The notes under the pieces are model-generated. The model did no database searches. It was not told the origin of the DNA and saw only the letters and a list, made by a program, of their open reading frames with translations. The position numbers and the translations under genes are program-made. Below are positions 54,654-62,078 of a DNA stretch of 64,000 nucleotides, in pieces. The first letter of the stretch is position 1; every line of letters starts with the position of its first letter. Source of the stretch: Tamlana carrageenivorans (lineage in GTDB: Bacteria > Bacteroidota > Bacteroidia > Flavobacteriales > Flavobacteriaceae); NCBI RefSeq assembly GCF_002893765.1, contig NZ_CP025938.1:3863501-3927500 (forward strand). Direction: 5' to 3'.

Positions 54654-56039
54654 TATTGTTGTCCGATAAAAAACAGAATTAGCTAAAAAAGCTTTGGTGT
54701 TGGCCTTTTTTATTGATCGCACTCTTTATTTTGAAAACAGAACCTCCTTATGGGTCAAAAAGGCTTAATTGCCCAATGTTTTTGGTTGTAATCTCTTCCC
54801 AATTAGCTTCTGGGTTTTTCAGGAATTTGAACAAATCGATATATGTCATCAAATGGTATCGTATGACGGACATCATATTGGAATAAGCCCAGTTTCTTTG
54901 GGCTTTTCTTTGGATCACAAGCATAATGAGCTGGATTATCAAACTGACCCAGATTTGTATTTCGATGGCATTTTGATTGTCTCCCAAAAAATACTTTAGC
55001 GGAAAGTTCTGTTTAAGCCGTTTGAACATCGTCTCAATCTGCCACCTATTTTTATAGATGTCGGCTATTTTGTCTGCGTCAAGATCATAATTATTAGTGA
55101 TGAACTCATAAACTTTTTGGTGCTTTTCGTGCCAAAAAGCGATTCTCCTCAGGGAAAAAGCATTGCCGTTTTTGTCCGTAAGCCCTATTTTTTCGTCCTT
55201 TAAGACAGCATCGTCCACTTTATTGGAGATATCAAACTCTTCAAGGCTTGTATAGCGAGCATTGTCCTTTTGCCGAGTCACAAAGTAAACATCTTCCAGT
55301 GTCCATTTTTGGTATTGCTCATAATCCACATACCCTTTGTCAAAAACCACATAAGAGCCCTTCTTGAGTTCCAGGTCTTTTAAAAAGGTGTGGTCGTGCG
55401 TGGCCGCGCTTGAAAACTTAATCAGACAAGGAACGTCTTCCATGGCGTTTATCATAGTATGCATCTTGATACCTCCTTTCTTTTTGCCGTTGAGCGGGTT
55501 CCTTCCTACACCTTTAAGAATGTCACTAAATAGGGGTATGGTCGAGGAATCAACGATTTTAAGGTTCTTCACTGCAGGTTCTAAGGGTCTGCTGTCCGAT
55601 AAAAAGCGATGGTAACGTTTGTAGAGTAAATGATAAATATCGGCAAATACTTCAGAGCTTCTTCTCCTGTTAGCATCTGACAAGGTACTGCGTTTTGGAA
55701 AGTCCGTGAGTCCTAGATGGTTGATCTTTCCCTCGCAGGCAAGCATAATACTGGAAACCTCACGAAGTGAGCTACAGCCACTGATCACGGTAAATACCAT
55801 AGTGGCCAAATGCTCATAGGTGGTAAACTTTTTGGTATAGCGATCGCTGTTGTGCTTTTTGGCTGTCCGATGAACATCTTTGGGCAAAATGAAATTTAAT
55901 ACCTGTTTGATTATGGGGTGTCCGCTAAAGTTTTTACTTTTATTCATATCTTGGATGTGTGATAACTTCAAGATACAAAATAAGCGGGAAATCCTATCTT
56001 GGAAATCCCGCTTTTTAAATCTTTTATCGGACACTAATG
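54654..56039 (-). mobile_element. IS4-like (DUF4372 transposase) insertion sequence, tandem copy 2
   Basis: Same length, termini and orientation as copy 1 at an offset of 1395 bases. Only a handful of base differences were seen between the copies (for example near 55020 and 55078). It is followed by GTTTTTTATC and then the reversed IS4 copy. Confidence 0.85.
54748..55947 (-). CDS. DUF4372/DDE transposase, tandem copy 2
   Basis: Identical in protein sequence to copy 1 as far as I can see. The start ATG corresponds to the complement of 55945-55947 (MNKSKNFSGHPI). All three catalytic acidic positions are present, so both tandem copies are probably active. Confidence 0.92.
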   Translation of the reverse strand: MNKSKNFSGHPIIKQVLNFILPKDVHRTAKKHNSDRYTKKFTTYEHLATMVFTVISGCSSLREVSSIMLACEGKINHLGLTDFPKRSTLSDANRRRSSEVFADIYHLLYKRYHRFLSDSRPLEPAVKNLKIVDSSTIPLFSDILKGVGRNPLNGKKKGGIKMHTMINAMEDVPCLIKFSSAATHDHTFLKDLELKKGSYVVFDKGYVDYEQYQKWTLEDVYFVTRQKDNARYTSLEEFDISNKVDDAVLKDEKIGLTDKNGNAFSLRRIAFWHEKHQKVYEFITNNYDLDADKIADIYKNRWQIETMFKRLKQNFPLKYFLGDNQNAIEIQIWVSLIIQLIMLVIQRKAQRNWAYSNMMSVIRYHLMTYIDLFKFLKNPEANWEEITTKNIGQLSLFDP

Positions 56040-56049
56040 GTTTTTTATC

Positions 56050-57385
56050 AATCCTGTCCTAAACATTTTTGATCTAATCAAAAGTCAACGATTTTACTGG
56101 TAATTAGCCATGTTTTTTATCTTTTTCAAAAAAGAACCCCTTGTGTATAATTTTGTTTGGGGGGAGGCTGCTCGTTAAAAGGGCTATCAATCCATTTTTG
56201 CAAATCCACTTTGACAAAAAGGTTAAGTCTTATAAAAGCTACTAAATTGGACAAGTACCAATTATATTTTGCATTTGCTTTTAAGGCTTTTAGGATGAGT
56301 ATAGTAATAAGAGCCGTCCATATTTGTATCATTACGGCATTTTCAGAAGTTCCTATAAACGATTTAATATGTAGCTGTTGTTTGATGTCTCTAAAGAATA
56401 TCTCAATATCCCATCTAGCTTTGTAGAGTTGGCTAATTGTGTTTGCTGTCCAAGACATTTGGTTGGTAATAAGTTCTATTTCCTGCTTATTTTTATCGTC
56501 CCATACAGCTATTCTACGTAGCTTCTTTGGGTATTTTGTTTTTGATTTAGCCCCTGTTAGCTCAATGATTTCATCTTTTAAAACATGATGATGTCTATTT
56601 TCTGGCAATTCTTTTTCTTTAATACTCTTAAATTGGATGTTTTCTTTGTGCCTAATTACAAAAAACACTTGGTTGCTGTCCCAAACGTTAAGTAACGAAA
56701 AATCATTATAAAATCGATCTGCGACAATAACCGAACGGCTAATCAAAGGAATATCGTAAGCTCCTTTATTATCTGCTGTTTTACCATCGCTAATATTTAC
56801 ATAGTGCGGTAAATTACCATCATAATCAAGCAAGGTGTGCATTTTTACAGCTCCTTTGTGGGTTTTGTATTTTGCCCAATCAAAGAGACTTAAACATAGA
56901 CTTATCGTTGTAGAATCTAATAGAAATATCTTGGATTTAATTTTGAATTTAACACGTTTTAAGTGAGGGTGCTGTCCAAAACTTTTTAAAAGAACATAGT
57001 AGTAATCTCGATAAAGCGTCCAGTCTCGATGTTTGTTTTGATAGCTTATCGTTGATTTAGAAGGTGCTTTCTGTATGCCTAAATGATTAAGGTTTCCTGT
57101 GGCAGAGCGAAGTCCATTACTTATATCTCGGACGGATTGACTTTTTGCAAATTGACAAAACAACATGGAGACTAAATGTGTCCAACTATTAAATCCTTTT
57201 TGATGTTTATCTGTTCCCTTGGCTTTTACAAGTTTAGAAAAACTAGAACGGTCTAATTTGGAGATTATCTGAGAGAACAATGTTATATTTGTCATGGAGA
57301 AAGGTTATTTTTTGTTGTGCAACTCAAAAATAATATTTTGAGATACAAAATCCCTTTCTCTTTTTAAGCGTTTTGGACGCTATTG
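56050..57385 (-). mobile_element. IS4-family insertion sequence, copy 2 (reverse)
   Basis: Nearly identical to copy 1 at 35840-37175, in reverse orientation. Left outside bases are TTTTTTATC, right outside bases GATAAAATATC; there is no 10-base target duplication, unlike copy 1. It joins the tandem IS on one side to the middle of an IS30 transposase on the other, so this junction has been rearranged. Confidence 0.88.
56126..57295 (-). CDS. IS4-family transposase, copy 2
   Basis: A 389-residue DDE transposase starting at the ATG at 57295 (MTNITLFSQ), full length with the same catalytic blocks as copy 1 (LLDSTTISL, IVADRFYND, YKARWDIEIFF). Two residue differences from copy 1 were noted (KNKQ and KANAK). 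Confidence 0.92.
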   Translation of the reverse strand: MTNITLFSQIISKLDRSSFSKLVKAKGTDKHQKGFNSWTHLVSMLFCQFAKSQSVRDISNGLRSATGNLNHLGIQKAPSKSTISYQNKHRDWTLYRDYYYVLLKSFGQHPHLKRVKFKIKSKIFLLDSTTISLCLSLFDWAKYKTHKGAVKMHTLLDYDGNLPHYVNISDGKTADNKGAYDIPLISRSVIVADRFYNDFSLLNVWDSNQVFFVIRHKENIQFKSIKEKELPENRHHHVLKDEIIELTGAKSKTKYPKKLRRIAVWDDKNKQEIELITNQMSWTANTISQLYKARWDIEIFFRDIKQQLHIKSFIGTSENAVMIQIWTALITILILKALKANAKYNWYLSNLVAFIRLNLFVKVDLQKWIDSPFNEQPPPKQNYTQGVLF

Positions 57386-58213
57386 ATAAAATATCTAAGT
57401 ACCCTAGACTTCGAATTTATGTCTATAGGGGCTTATTATCACAATGGACTCCTGAACAAATTGCTGGAAGACTAAAAGAAGAATTCCCAAATGATCCTAT
57501 AATGTCTATTTCTCACGAATCAATTTATAGGTACATATATGCAAAGCCTCAAGCTAGTTTAAATAAAAAACTAATTAAACTCCTCGTACGCAAAAAAACA
57601 AGACGTAGACCCTCTAAAAAAAGACGCAGAACAGGATCTAAAATATTAAACCAAGTCAGTATAGACCTAAGGCCCGAGCATATTAACCTAAGAAATGAAA
57701 TCGGACACTGGGAAGGAGATTTAATGATTGGGAAGGATCAAAAATCGGCTATTGGAACTATCGTAGAACGCAAATCTAGATATACATTAATTATCAAACT
57801 AAAAGCCAGGAACTCTAAGGAAATTGCTAAAATGTTTTCTAAAGAACTTAACAAACTAGATCCCATATTCAAAAAATCTATGACCTACGATAATGGAATT
57901 GAAATGGCAAGACACGAAACAATTACCAAGAAAACAGGTATGAAAATTTACTTTGCACACCCCTATTCTTCTTGGGAAAGAGGTACCAATGAAAACACTA
58001 ACGGACTCATCAGAAGGTACCTCCCAAAAGGAACAGATTTTAACAAAATTGACTTAAATACATTCATCGAAATTCAAGAAAAATTAAACAATAGACCTCG
58101 TAAAATTATTGGATTTAAAACCCCTAATGAAGTTATGATAAAAGAACTAAAAATTGTAGCTTAGACTCATACAAAAAAAAGCAACGTTTGTTGCGTTAGA
58201 ACCTTGAATGCAG
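57386..58213 (+). mobile_element. IS30-family element, 5'-truncated copy
   Basis: From about 57386 to its right terminal repeat (ending CTTGAATGCAG at 58213) the sequence is nearly identical to the full IS30 at 62079-63182. The left end and first 75 or so transposase codons are missing, cut at the join with the reversed IS4 copy. Confidence 0.88.
57388..58164 (+). pseudogene. IS30-family transposase, N-terminally truncated
   Basis: The frame matches the full copy from residue 77 (DKISKYPRLRIYVYRG) to the end; the open frame extends a few codons into the IS4 end (MDAI...) but has lost the helix-turn-helix DNA-binding part. The catalytic domain is complete with GHWEGDLMIG, TYDNGIEMA and GTNENTNGLIRR, so it keeps the normal WEGD motif. 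It is probably not functional on its own. Confidence 0.88.
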
Positions 58214-58244
58214 CTATACTTCTAATTTTAAACAACAGTGAATT

Positions 58245-59789
58245 ATGAAAATGAAAATTTTACTTTTAGTAACCTTAATTGGAATTATTTCATCAAATAA
58301 TCTAAACGCACAAGAAGTCTGTGGTACGACAACACCAGCCAATTACCAAGATTATAGCACTGTAAATAACAAATCAACCAATGATGAGGCAATATGTATA
58401 AACATTTATTTTCATATTGTAAGGGAAACCAATGGAAGTGGAGGCATCAATCCAAATCAGCTTGATAATATCGTAAATAACTTAAACCTGTTTTATAATG
58501 TTTTTGATATTTATTTTTCAAATATTGGATTTGATTATATCAATAACTCCAACTACGTACAAGTAAGTGAAAGCGAGGCAAACGCTTTGGGGCAAATAAA
58601 CAATCAGTCAAATGCCATTAACTATTACATTGTAGATGCCTTGTGGAATACGGGAGGAGGATTTGTTACAGGTACAGCTTTGTCAATTCCTTCTAACAGA
58701 TTAATTATTAGAAATGATAGAGTATTAAGCTCTACCTCACCTCATGAGGTTGGACACTGTTTAAACTTATTGCATACTTTTGAAACCTACTATTGTGCAG
58801 AAGCAATTAATGGTTCTAATTGCTCTTCTTGTGGAGATTTGGTTTGTGATACTCCTGCCGACGCAAATACAGGAAACTCTGGTGGCTATTCACCCGATTT
58901 AACCAACATAATGTCTTATTATTCTAATAGAGACCATTTTACAGACGGACAAAGCATTAGAATGAAGTCAGCAATTTTAAGTAACTCTTTATTACAGCAG
59001 GTAGTTGGAACATCATGCTTAGTACCTGAAATTAATGGGCAAGAAACTATCTGTAACAGCTCTGGAACAACTTACACATTATCAAACGGTGGTAGTTCAG
59101 TAGCTTGGAATGTTTCTTCTAATCTAATTATAAATTCTCAAAACACAACTTCAATTACAGTAACCCCAATTAGTACATCAACAAATGGAGCGGCATTTAT
59201 TGAAGCAATTTTACCAACACAAACCATCAGAAAAGATATTTGGATAGGAAAACCTAACTTTAATGTTTCACGAGTAAGTGCACAAGAGGAATCCTGTGAT
59301 AATAAATATCATTATGTAAAATTTGTTGTTAGTAATCGCCAACCCAATGAAACATACAACTTTTTTGTTGTGCCAATCCCAGGTATGACACATGGTTGGG
59401 GAAATAACGATAGATATGTATTCCAAATACCTAAAAACTACTCTAGCTATCTAGAGTTTTCGGTTAAAGGAACTAATAGCTGTGGCTGGAAAACAGTTTT
59501 TACTGAAGCAGAGATTTATCCCTGTGGTTCTTACTCAAAAACAAGCGACAACATAATTATTTATCCAAATCCAGCAAATGAAAAATTAGAAATTGAGTTT
59601 GAAAATGTTCCTGAAAATGAACAATCTGTAATAATCTATGATTATTTTTCCAATATTATTTTTGAGAAGAGAAATAAGAAAAATAAAAAATTAAGCATCA
59701 ATACAGGCAACTTTAAAAACGGTTTATACATCTTACAAATAAACAATGAAATCGAAACTATTACTAAACAATTCATTATTCAACATTAA
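58245..59789 (+). CDS. Secreted M43-like zinc metalloprotease with T9SS sorting domain
   Basis: A 514-residue exported protein: signal peptide (about 1-23, ending LNAQ), metzincin-type protease domain (about 45-250), an Ig/PKD-like middle part (about 260-420) and a type A T9SS sorting domain (about 440-514; IYPNPANEKLEIEF ... GLYILQINN). The zinc site is HEVGHCLNLLHTFE (about 166-179), followed by paired cysteines (NCSSCGDLVCDTPAD) and the Met-turn NIMSYY, as in M43 pappalysin-like enzymes. It would be secreted or anchored on the surface and degrade protein. It begins 31 bases after the truncated IS30 end and is followed 10 bases later by a small lipoprotein gene. It may be recently brought in with the IS cluster. 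Confidence 0.85.
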   Translation: MKMKILLLVTLIGIISSNNLNAQEVCGTTTPANYQDYSTVNNKSTNDEAICINIYFHIVRETNGSGGINPNQLDNIVNNLNLFYNVFDIYFSNIGFDYINNSNYVQVSESEANALGQINNQSNAINYYIVDALWNTGGGFVTGTALSIPSNRLIIRNDRVLSSTSPHEVGHCLNLLHTFETYYCAEAINGSNCSSCGDLVCDTPADANTGNSGGYSPDLTNIMSYYSNRDHFTDGQSIRMKSAILSNSLLQQVVGTSCLVPEINGQETICNSSGTTYTLSNGGSSVAWNVSSNLIINSQNTTSITVTPISTSTNGAAFIEAILPTQTIRKDIWIGKPNFNVSRVSAQEESCDNKYHYVKFVVSNRQPNETYNFFVVPIPGMTHGWGNNDRYVFQIPKNYSSYLEFSVKGTNSCGWKTVFTEAEIYPCGSYSKTSDNIIIYPNPANEKLEIEFENVPENEQSVIIYDYFSNIIFEKRNKKNKKLSINTGNFKNGLYILQINNEIETITKQFIIQH

Positions 59790-59799
59790 AATATAAAAA

Positions 59800-60216
59800 A
59801 TGAAACTAACAATTTTAATTTTATGTATTTTCTTATCACTCACAAGTTGTAGTGATGATGAAGCAAAATCTCAAGAAAATAATTTTTTAGGGACTTGGAA
59901 ACTAATCGAAACATATGGAAGTGATGGAGGAAGTAATTCTCAATGGACATCAGTTGATAACGGTTATACTTATACTTTTAATAATAATGGAACATTCTCC
60001 TCAACAAGATTTACCGAATGTACTACAGGTACTTATGGAGTATCAAGCAATTCAATTACATTAGTTTACGGTTGTGAAGGATTTGATACAGGTATTGAAA
60101 ATCCTGCTGGAACATTTGTTGAAAATTATGTATTTGAAGATGAAAATATTATTCTCACACCTACATATATGAATTGTGATGAAGGCTGTAGTTATAAATT
60201 TGAAAAAGTAGAATAA
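59800..60216 (+). CDS. Lipocalin-like small lipoprotein
   Basis: A 138-residue lipoprotein with lipobox LTSCSDDE (Cys17). The mature part starts NNFLGTWKLIETYGSDGG and continues with TYTFNNNGTFSSTRFTECTTGTYGV, the GTW and beta-strand pattern of lipocalin-like (Lipocalin_4/5) proteins of Bacteroidota. Four cysteines in the mature part may form two disulfides. Role unknown; it could be an immunity or accessory partner of the protease 10 bases upstream, with which it is probably cotranscribed, but nothing in the sequence proves this. Confidence 0.7.
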   Translation: MKLTILILCIFLSLTSCSDDEAKSQENNFLGTWKLIETYGSDGGSNSQWTSVDNGYTYTFNNNGTFSSTRFTECTTGTYGVSSNSITLVYGCEGFDTGIENPAGTFVENYVFEDENIILTPTYMNCDEGCSYKFEKVE

Positions 60217-60226
60217 TAAACTGTTT

Positions 60227-60362
60227 GCAACACCGTATATAAAAAATAGCAGTTAAGAGCTAAATTAAAAATTTGGTTCTTAACTGCTATCTTTTACTTT
60301 TAATATGAAAAAATAGTATTTTTAGCTTGCTACTTTTCATATACAAACACGTTGGCGCTCAT
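60227..60362 (+). repeat. Hairpin repeat element E1 (about 136 bp)
   Basis: Begins GCAACACCGTATATAAAAAA and ends ACGTTGGCGCTCAT. Outer ends pair (CAACACCGTATAT with ATATACAAACACGTTG, with unpaired bases), and inside are a perfect 13-base hairpin (ATAGCAGTTAAGA/TCTTAACTGCTAT) and a 9-base hairpin (ATATGAAAA/TTTTCATAT). It is related in length, ends and layout to E2 at 61926-62063. Confidence 0.65.
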
Positions 60363-60547
60363 GAATACGGCGCGAAAAAAAATAGCGGTTTAAAAATTAA
60401 AATTTAACAACTCAAAATTTTCGTAAATAAAAACGTGAAAATCTGAATTTCTTACTCAACCGATTTCGGACAATAGCAAAACGCAAATATTACGGCGGAC
60501 TGAAAAACTGTGCTTAAGTAAAACGCAATCGGATTTTACCACTCTTA
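60363..60547. other. Non-coding stretch between E1 and the IS3 element
   Basis: No open frame of note. It contains one copy (60461-60499) of a spaced motif CGATTTCGGAC ... TACGGCGGA, whose second copy is at 61805-61844 beyond the IS3. The two flanks together make a 315-base interval between E1 and E2 once the IS3 is removed. Confidence 0.6.
60461..60499 (+). repeat. Direct repeat, copy a
   Basis: CGATTTCGGAC, 19 variable bases, TACGGCGGA. The second copy at 61805-61844 has the same two blocks with 20 bases between them. Confidence 0.6.
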
Positions 60548-60580
60548 TGGACTACCTAATAAATTTGGTACTATTTTATA

Positions 60581-61414
60581 CTAAGCAGCTTTGTTAATAA
60601 ATCCTTTTAATTGTAATTCTTTTTCAAGAGGCGTCATGTATCCTAAACTAGAATGTAATCTTTGAGTGTTATACCAGTTTAAATATTGATCAATAGATTT
60701 GTATAATTGATTATAAGACGTATACTTAAATCTATTAATCCACTCATATTTAATGGTTTTAAAAAAACTTTCAGCTACAGCATTATCCCAGCAATTTCCC
60801 TTTCTACTCATGCTTTGTATCACTTTTTGATTAAAAAAGAACATATTTGTGATTCTGTTGGATGCATATTGCACACCCCTGTCCGAATGAAAAATACACT
60901 GCTGGTTTATCACTCTGTTTCTTCTAGCATCAACCCAGGCCTTTAAAACCGTATTCTCAGTAGTCATATCTTCACTTAAAGACCAGCCTATTATTTTTCT
61001 ATCAGCCAAATCCATTATCGTGGTTAAATAGTTCCATTGTTGATTAACTCTTATATACGTAATGTCAGAGACTAATTTGTAGCCTAAAGAAAAACTGGTA
61101 AAATCCCTGTCTAATTCATTTTTAGCTGTTTTTAGAGAATGATTTGAATCCGTAGTTACCACAAATTTTTTATTCAATACACTTCTTAGTCCCATTTCTT
61201 TCATAAGTAACCCCACATATGAACGGGAATAAAAAAGCTTTTCTCGTTCAAGTTGTTTTTGAATTCGATAGCTACCATAAATCTGTTTACTATTGTCAAA
61301 TATAGCTTCGATTCTGTCTTTTAAAAATGATTTAGAGGAATTAACCTTTAAGGTGTCTTTGGTTTTAAGCCAATGGTAATAAGCATTTTTACTAACCTTC
61401 ATGCATTTGCACAT
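60581..61414 (-). CDS. IS3-family transposase OrfB
   Basis: A 277-residue catalytic part with an HTH_21 region (LKDRIEAIFDNSKQIYGSYRI) and an rve integrase core: LVSDITYIRVNQQWNYL (first Asp), FHSDRGVQYAS (second Asp) and NCWDNAVAESFFKTIKYEW (final Glu). The frame is open upstream of this Met as far as the slippery site in OrfA, so the real product is an OrfAB fusion made by -1 frameshifting. Confidence 0.9.
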   Translation of the reverse strand: MCKCMKVSKNAYYHWLKTKDTLKVNSSKSFLKDRIEAIFDNSKQIYGSYRIQKQLEREKLFYSRSYVGLLMKEMGLRSVLNKKFVVTTDSNHSLKTAKNELDRDFTSFSLGYKLVSDITYIRVNQQWNYLTTIMDLADRKIIGWSLSEDMTTENTVLKAWVDARRNRVINQQCIFHSDRGVQYASNRITNMFFFNQKVIQSMSRKGNCWDNAVAESFFKTIKYEWINRFKYTSYNQLYKSIDQYLNWYNTQRLHSSLGYMTPLEKELQLKGFINKAA

Positions 61415-61461
61415 CTTTTCGACAGGATAAGTATTTTTGTTTGATAAAATGAAGTTATACC

Positions 61462-61743
61462 TTATCTGTCGCTCTTGGAAAAGATGCTCACCGCCTTTTT
61501 TAAGATGTCACGTTCCATTTTAACATCTCTTAATTCCTTTTTTAATGCTATAAGTTCTTGATGTTCTTTGGATCTAGGTTCATTTTTAGAAAAATCTCCT
61601 CCTTTTAAATCATACTCTTGTTTCCATCTATTAATAACACTTGTATGAACTCCATATTCTTCACTCAGTTGTTTTGTTCGTATACCAGATTTTGATAAAT
61701 CTAATATCATCGATTTAAACTCGTTGTCATATTTTTTTCCCAT
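61462..61743 (-). CDS. IS3-family transposase OrfA
   Basis: A 93-residue protein with a helix-turn-helix (RTKQLSEEYGVHTSVINRWKQEY near 22-44) and a leucine-zipper-like tail (LIALKKELRDVKMERDILKKAV). It binds the IS ends. The frame ends 47 bases before the listed OrfB start, and a -1 shift near its end joins the two. Confidence 0.9.
   Translation of the reverse strand: MGKKYDNEFKSMILDLSKSGIRTKQLSEEYGVHTSVINRWKQEYDLKGGDFSKNEPRSKEHQELIALKKELRDVKMERDILKKAVSIFSKSDR
61495..61501 (-). promoter_or_regulatory. Programmed -1 frameshift site AAAAAAG
   Basis: On the minus strand the slippery heptamer A AAA AAG lies in codons LKK near the end of OrfA. Slipping back one base continues without a stop through GEHLFQERQIRYNFILSNK into OrfB, as in other IS3-family elements. 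Confidence 0.8.
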
Positions 61744-61795
61744 AATTCAAATATAGTTTATACTCTATATAAAACCGTCACAACAAAGGTAGACA

Positions 61796-61925
61796 CTTCA
61801 CTTACGATTTCGGACTTTTTGCAGTTCGAAAGCAATACGGCGGATTTTTAAAATTTACCGCAAATCAGAATCTAAAAATTAGTTTTTTAAAAATTGTTTA
61901 GCAGATTCTTAAAAATATCACGTGC
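61796..61925. other. Non-coding stretch between IS3 and E2
   Basis: AT-rich, no credible gene. It contains the second copy (61805-61844) of the CGATTTCGGAC/TACGGCGGA motif. Confidence 0.6.
61805..61844 (+). repeat. Direct repeat, copy b
   Basis: CGATTTCGGAC, 20 variable bases, TACGGCGGA; partner of 60461-60499. Confidence 0.6.
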
Positions 61926-62063
61926 GCCAACAAAATGTATAAAAAATTGCTATTTTAGGCAAAAGTTAAGGGCAAGTGCTTTTTTGCTAGCTGCTGATTT
62001 TCCTTCGGAAAATCCTCGCATGCAAAAACGCAACTTTCCATACACGAGACCGTTAGCGTACAT
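61926..62063 (+). repeat. Hairpin repeat element E2 (about 138 bp)
   Basis: Begins GCCAACAAAATGTATAAAAAA and ends CGTTAGCGTACAT, paralleling E1 at both ends. Inside are pairing segments, including a perfect 8-base hairpin GATTTTCC/GGAAAATC with a 3-base loop. The pair E1 and E2 are in the same orientation 1.56 kb apart. Confidence 0.65.
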
Positions 62064-62078
62064 GGTTTACTCAAATCT

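Larger units (their letters stand above)
60548..61795 (-). mobile_element. IS3-family (IS150-like) insertion sequence
   Basis: Ends TGGACTACCTAAT on the left and TGTCTACCTTTG (complement) on the right, with related following bases (ACTATTTTATA and ACGGTTTTATA), and two overlapping transposase frames on the minus strand. A 3-base duplication CTT is possible if each end is moved by one base. It interrupts the E1-E2 interval. Confidence 0.85.

Noticed and set aside
60227..60362. Calling E1 a true integron attC site
   Set aside because: The CAAC/GTTG ends and hairpin fold are suggestive, but the 7-base GTTRRRY core is not met (GTTGGCG) and no integrase gene is in the window. Kept as an unnamed hairpin repeat.
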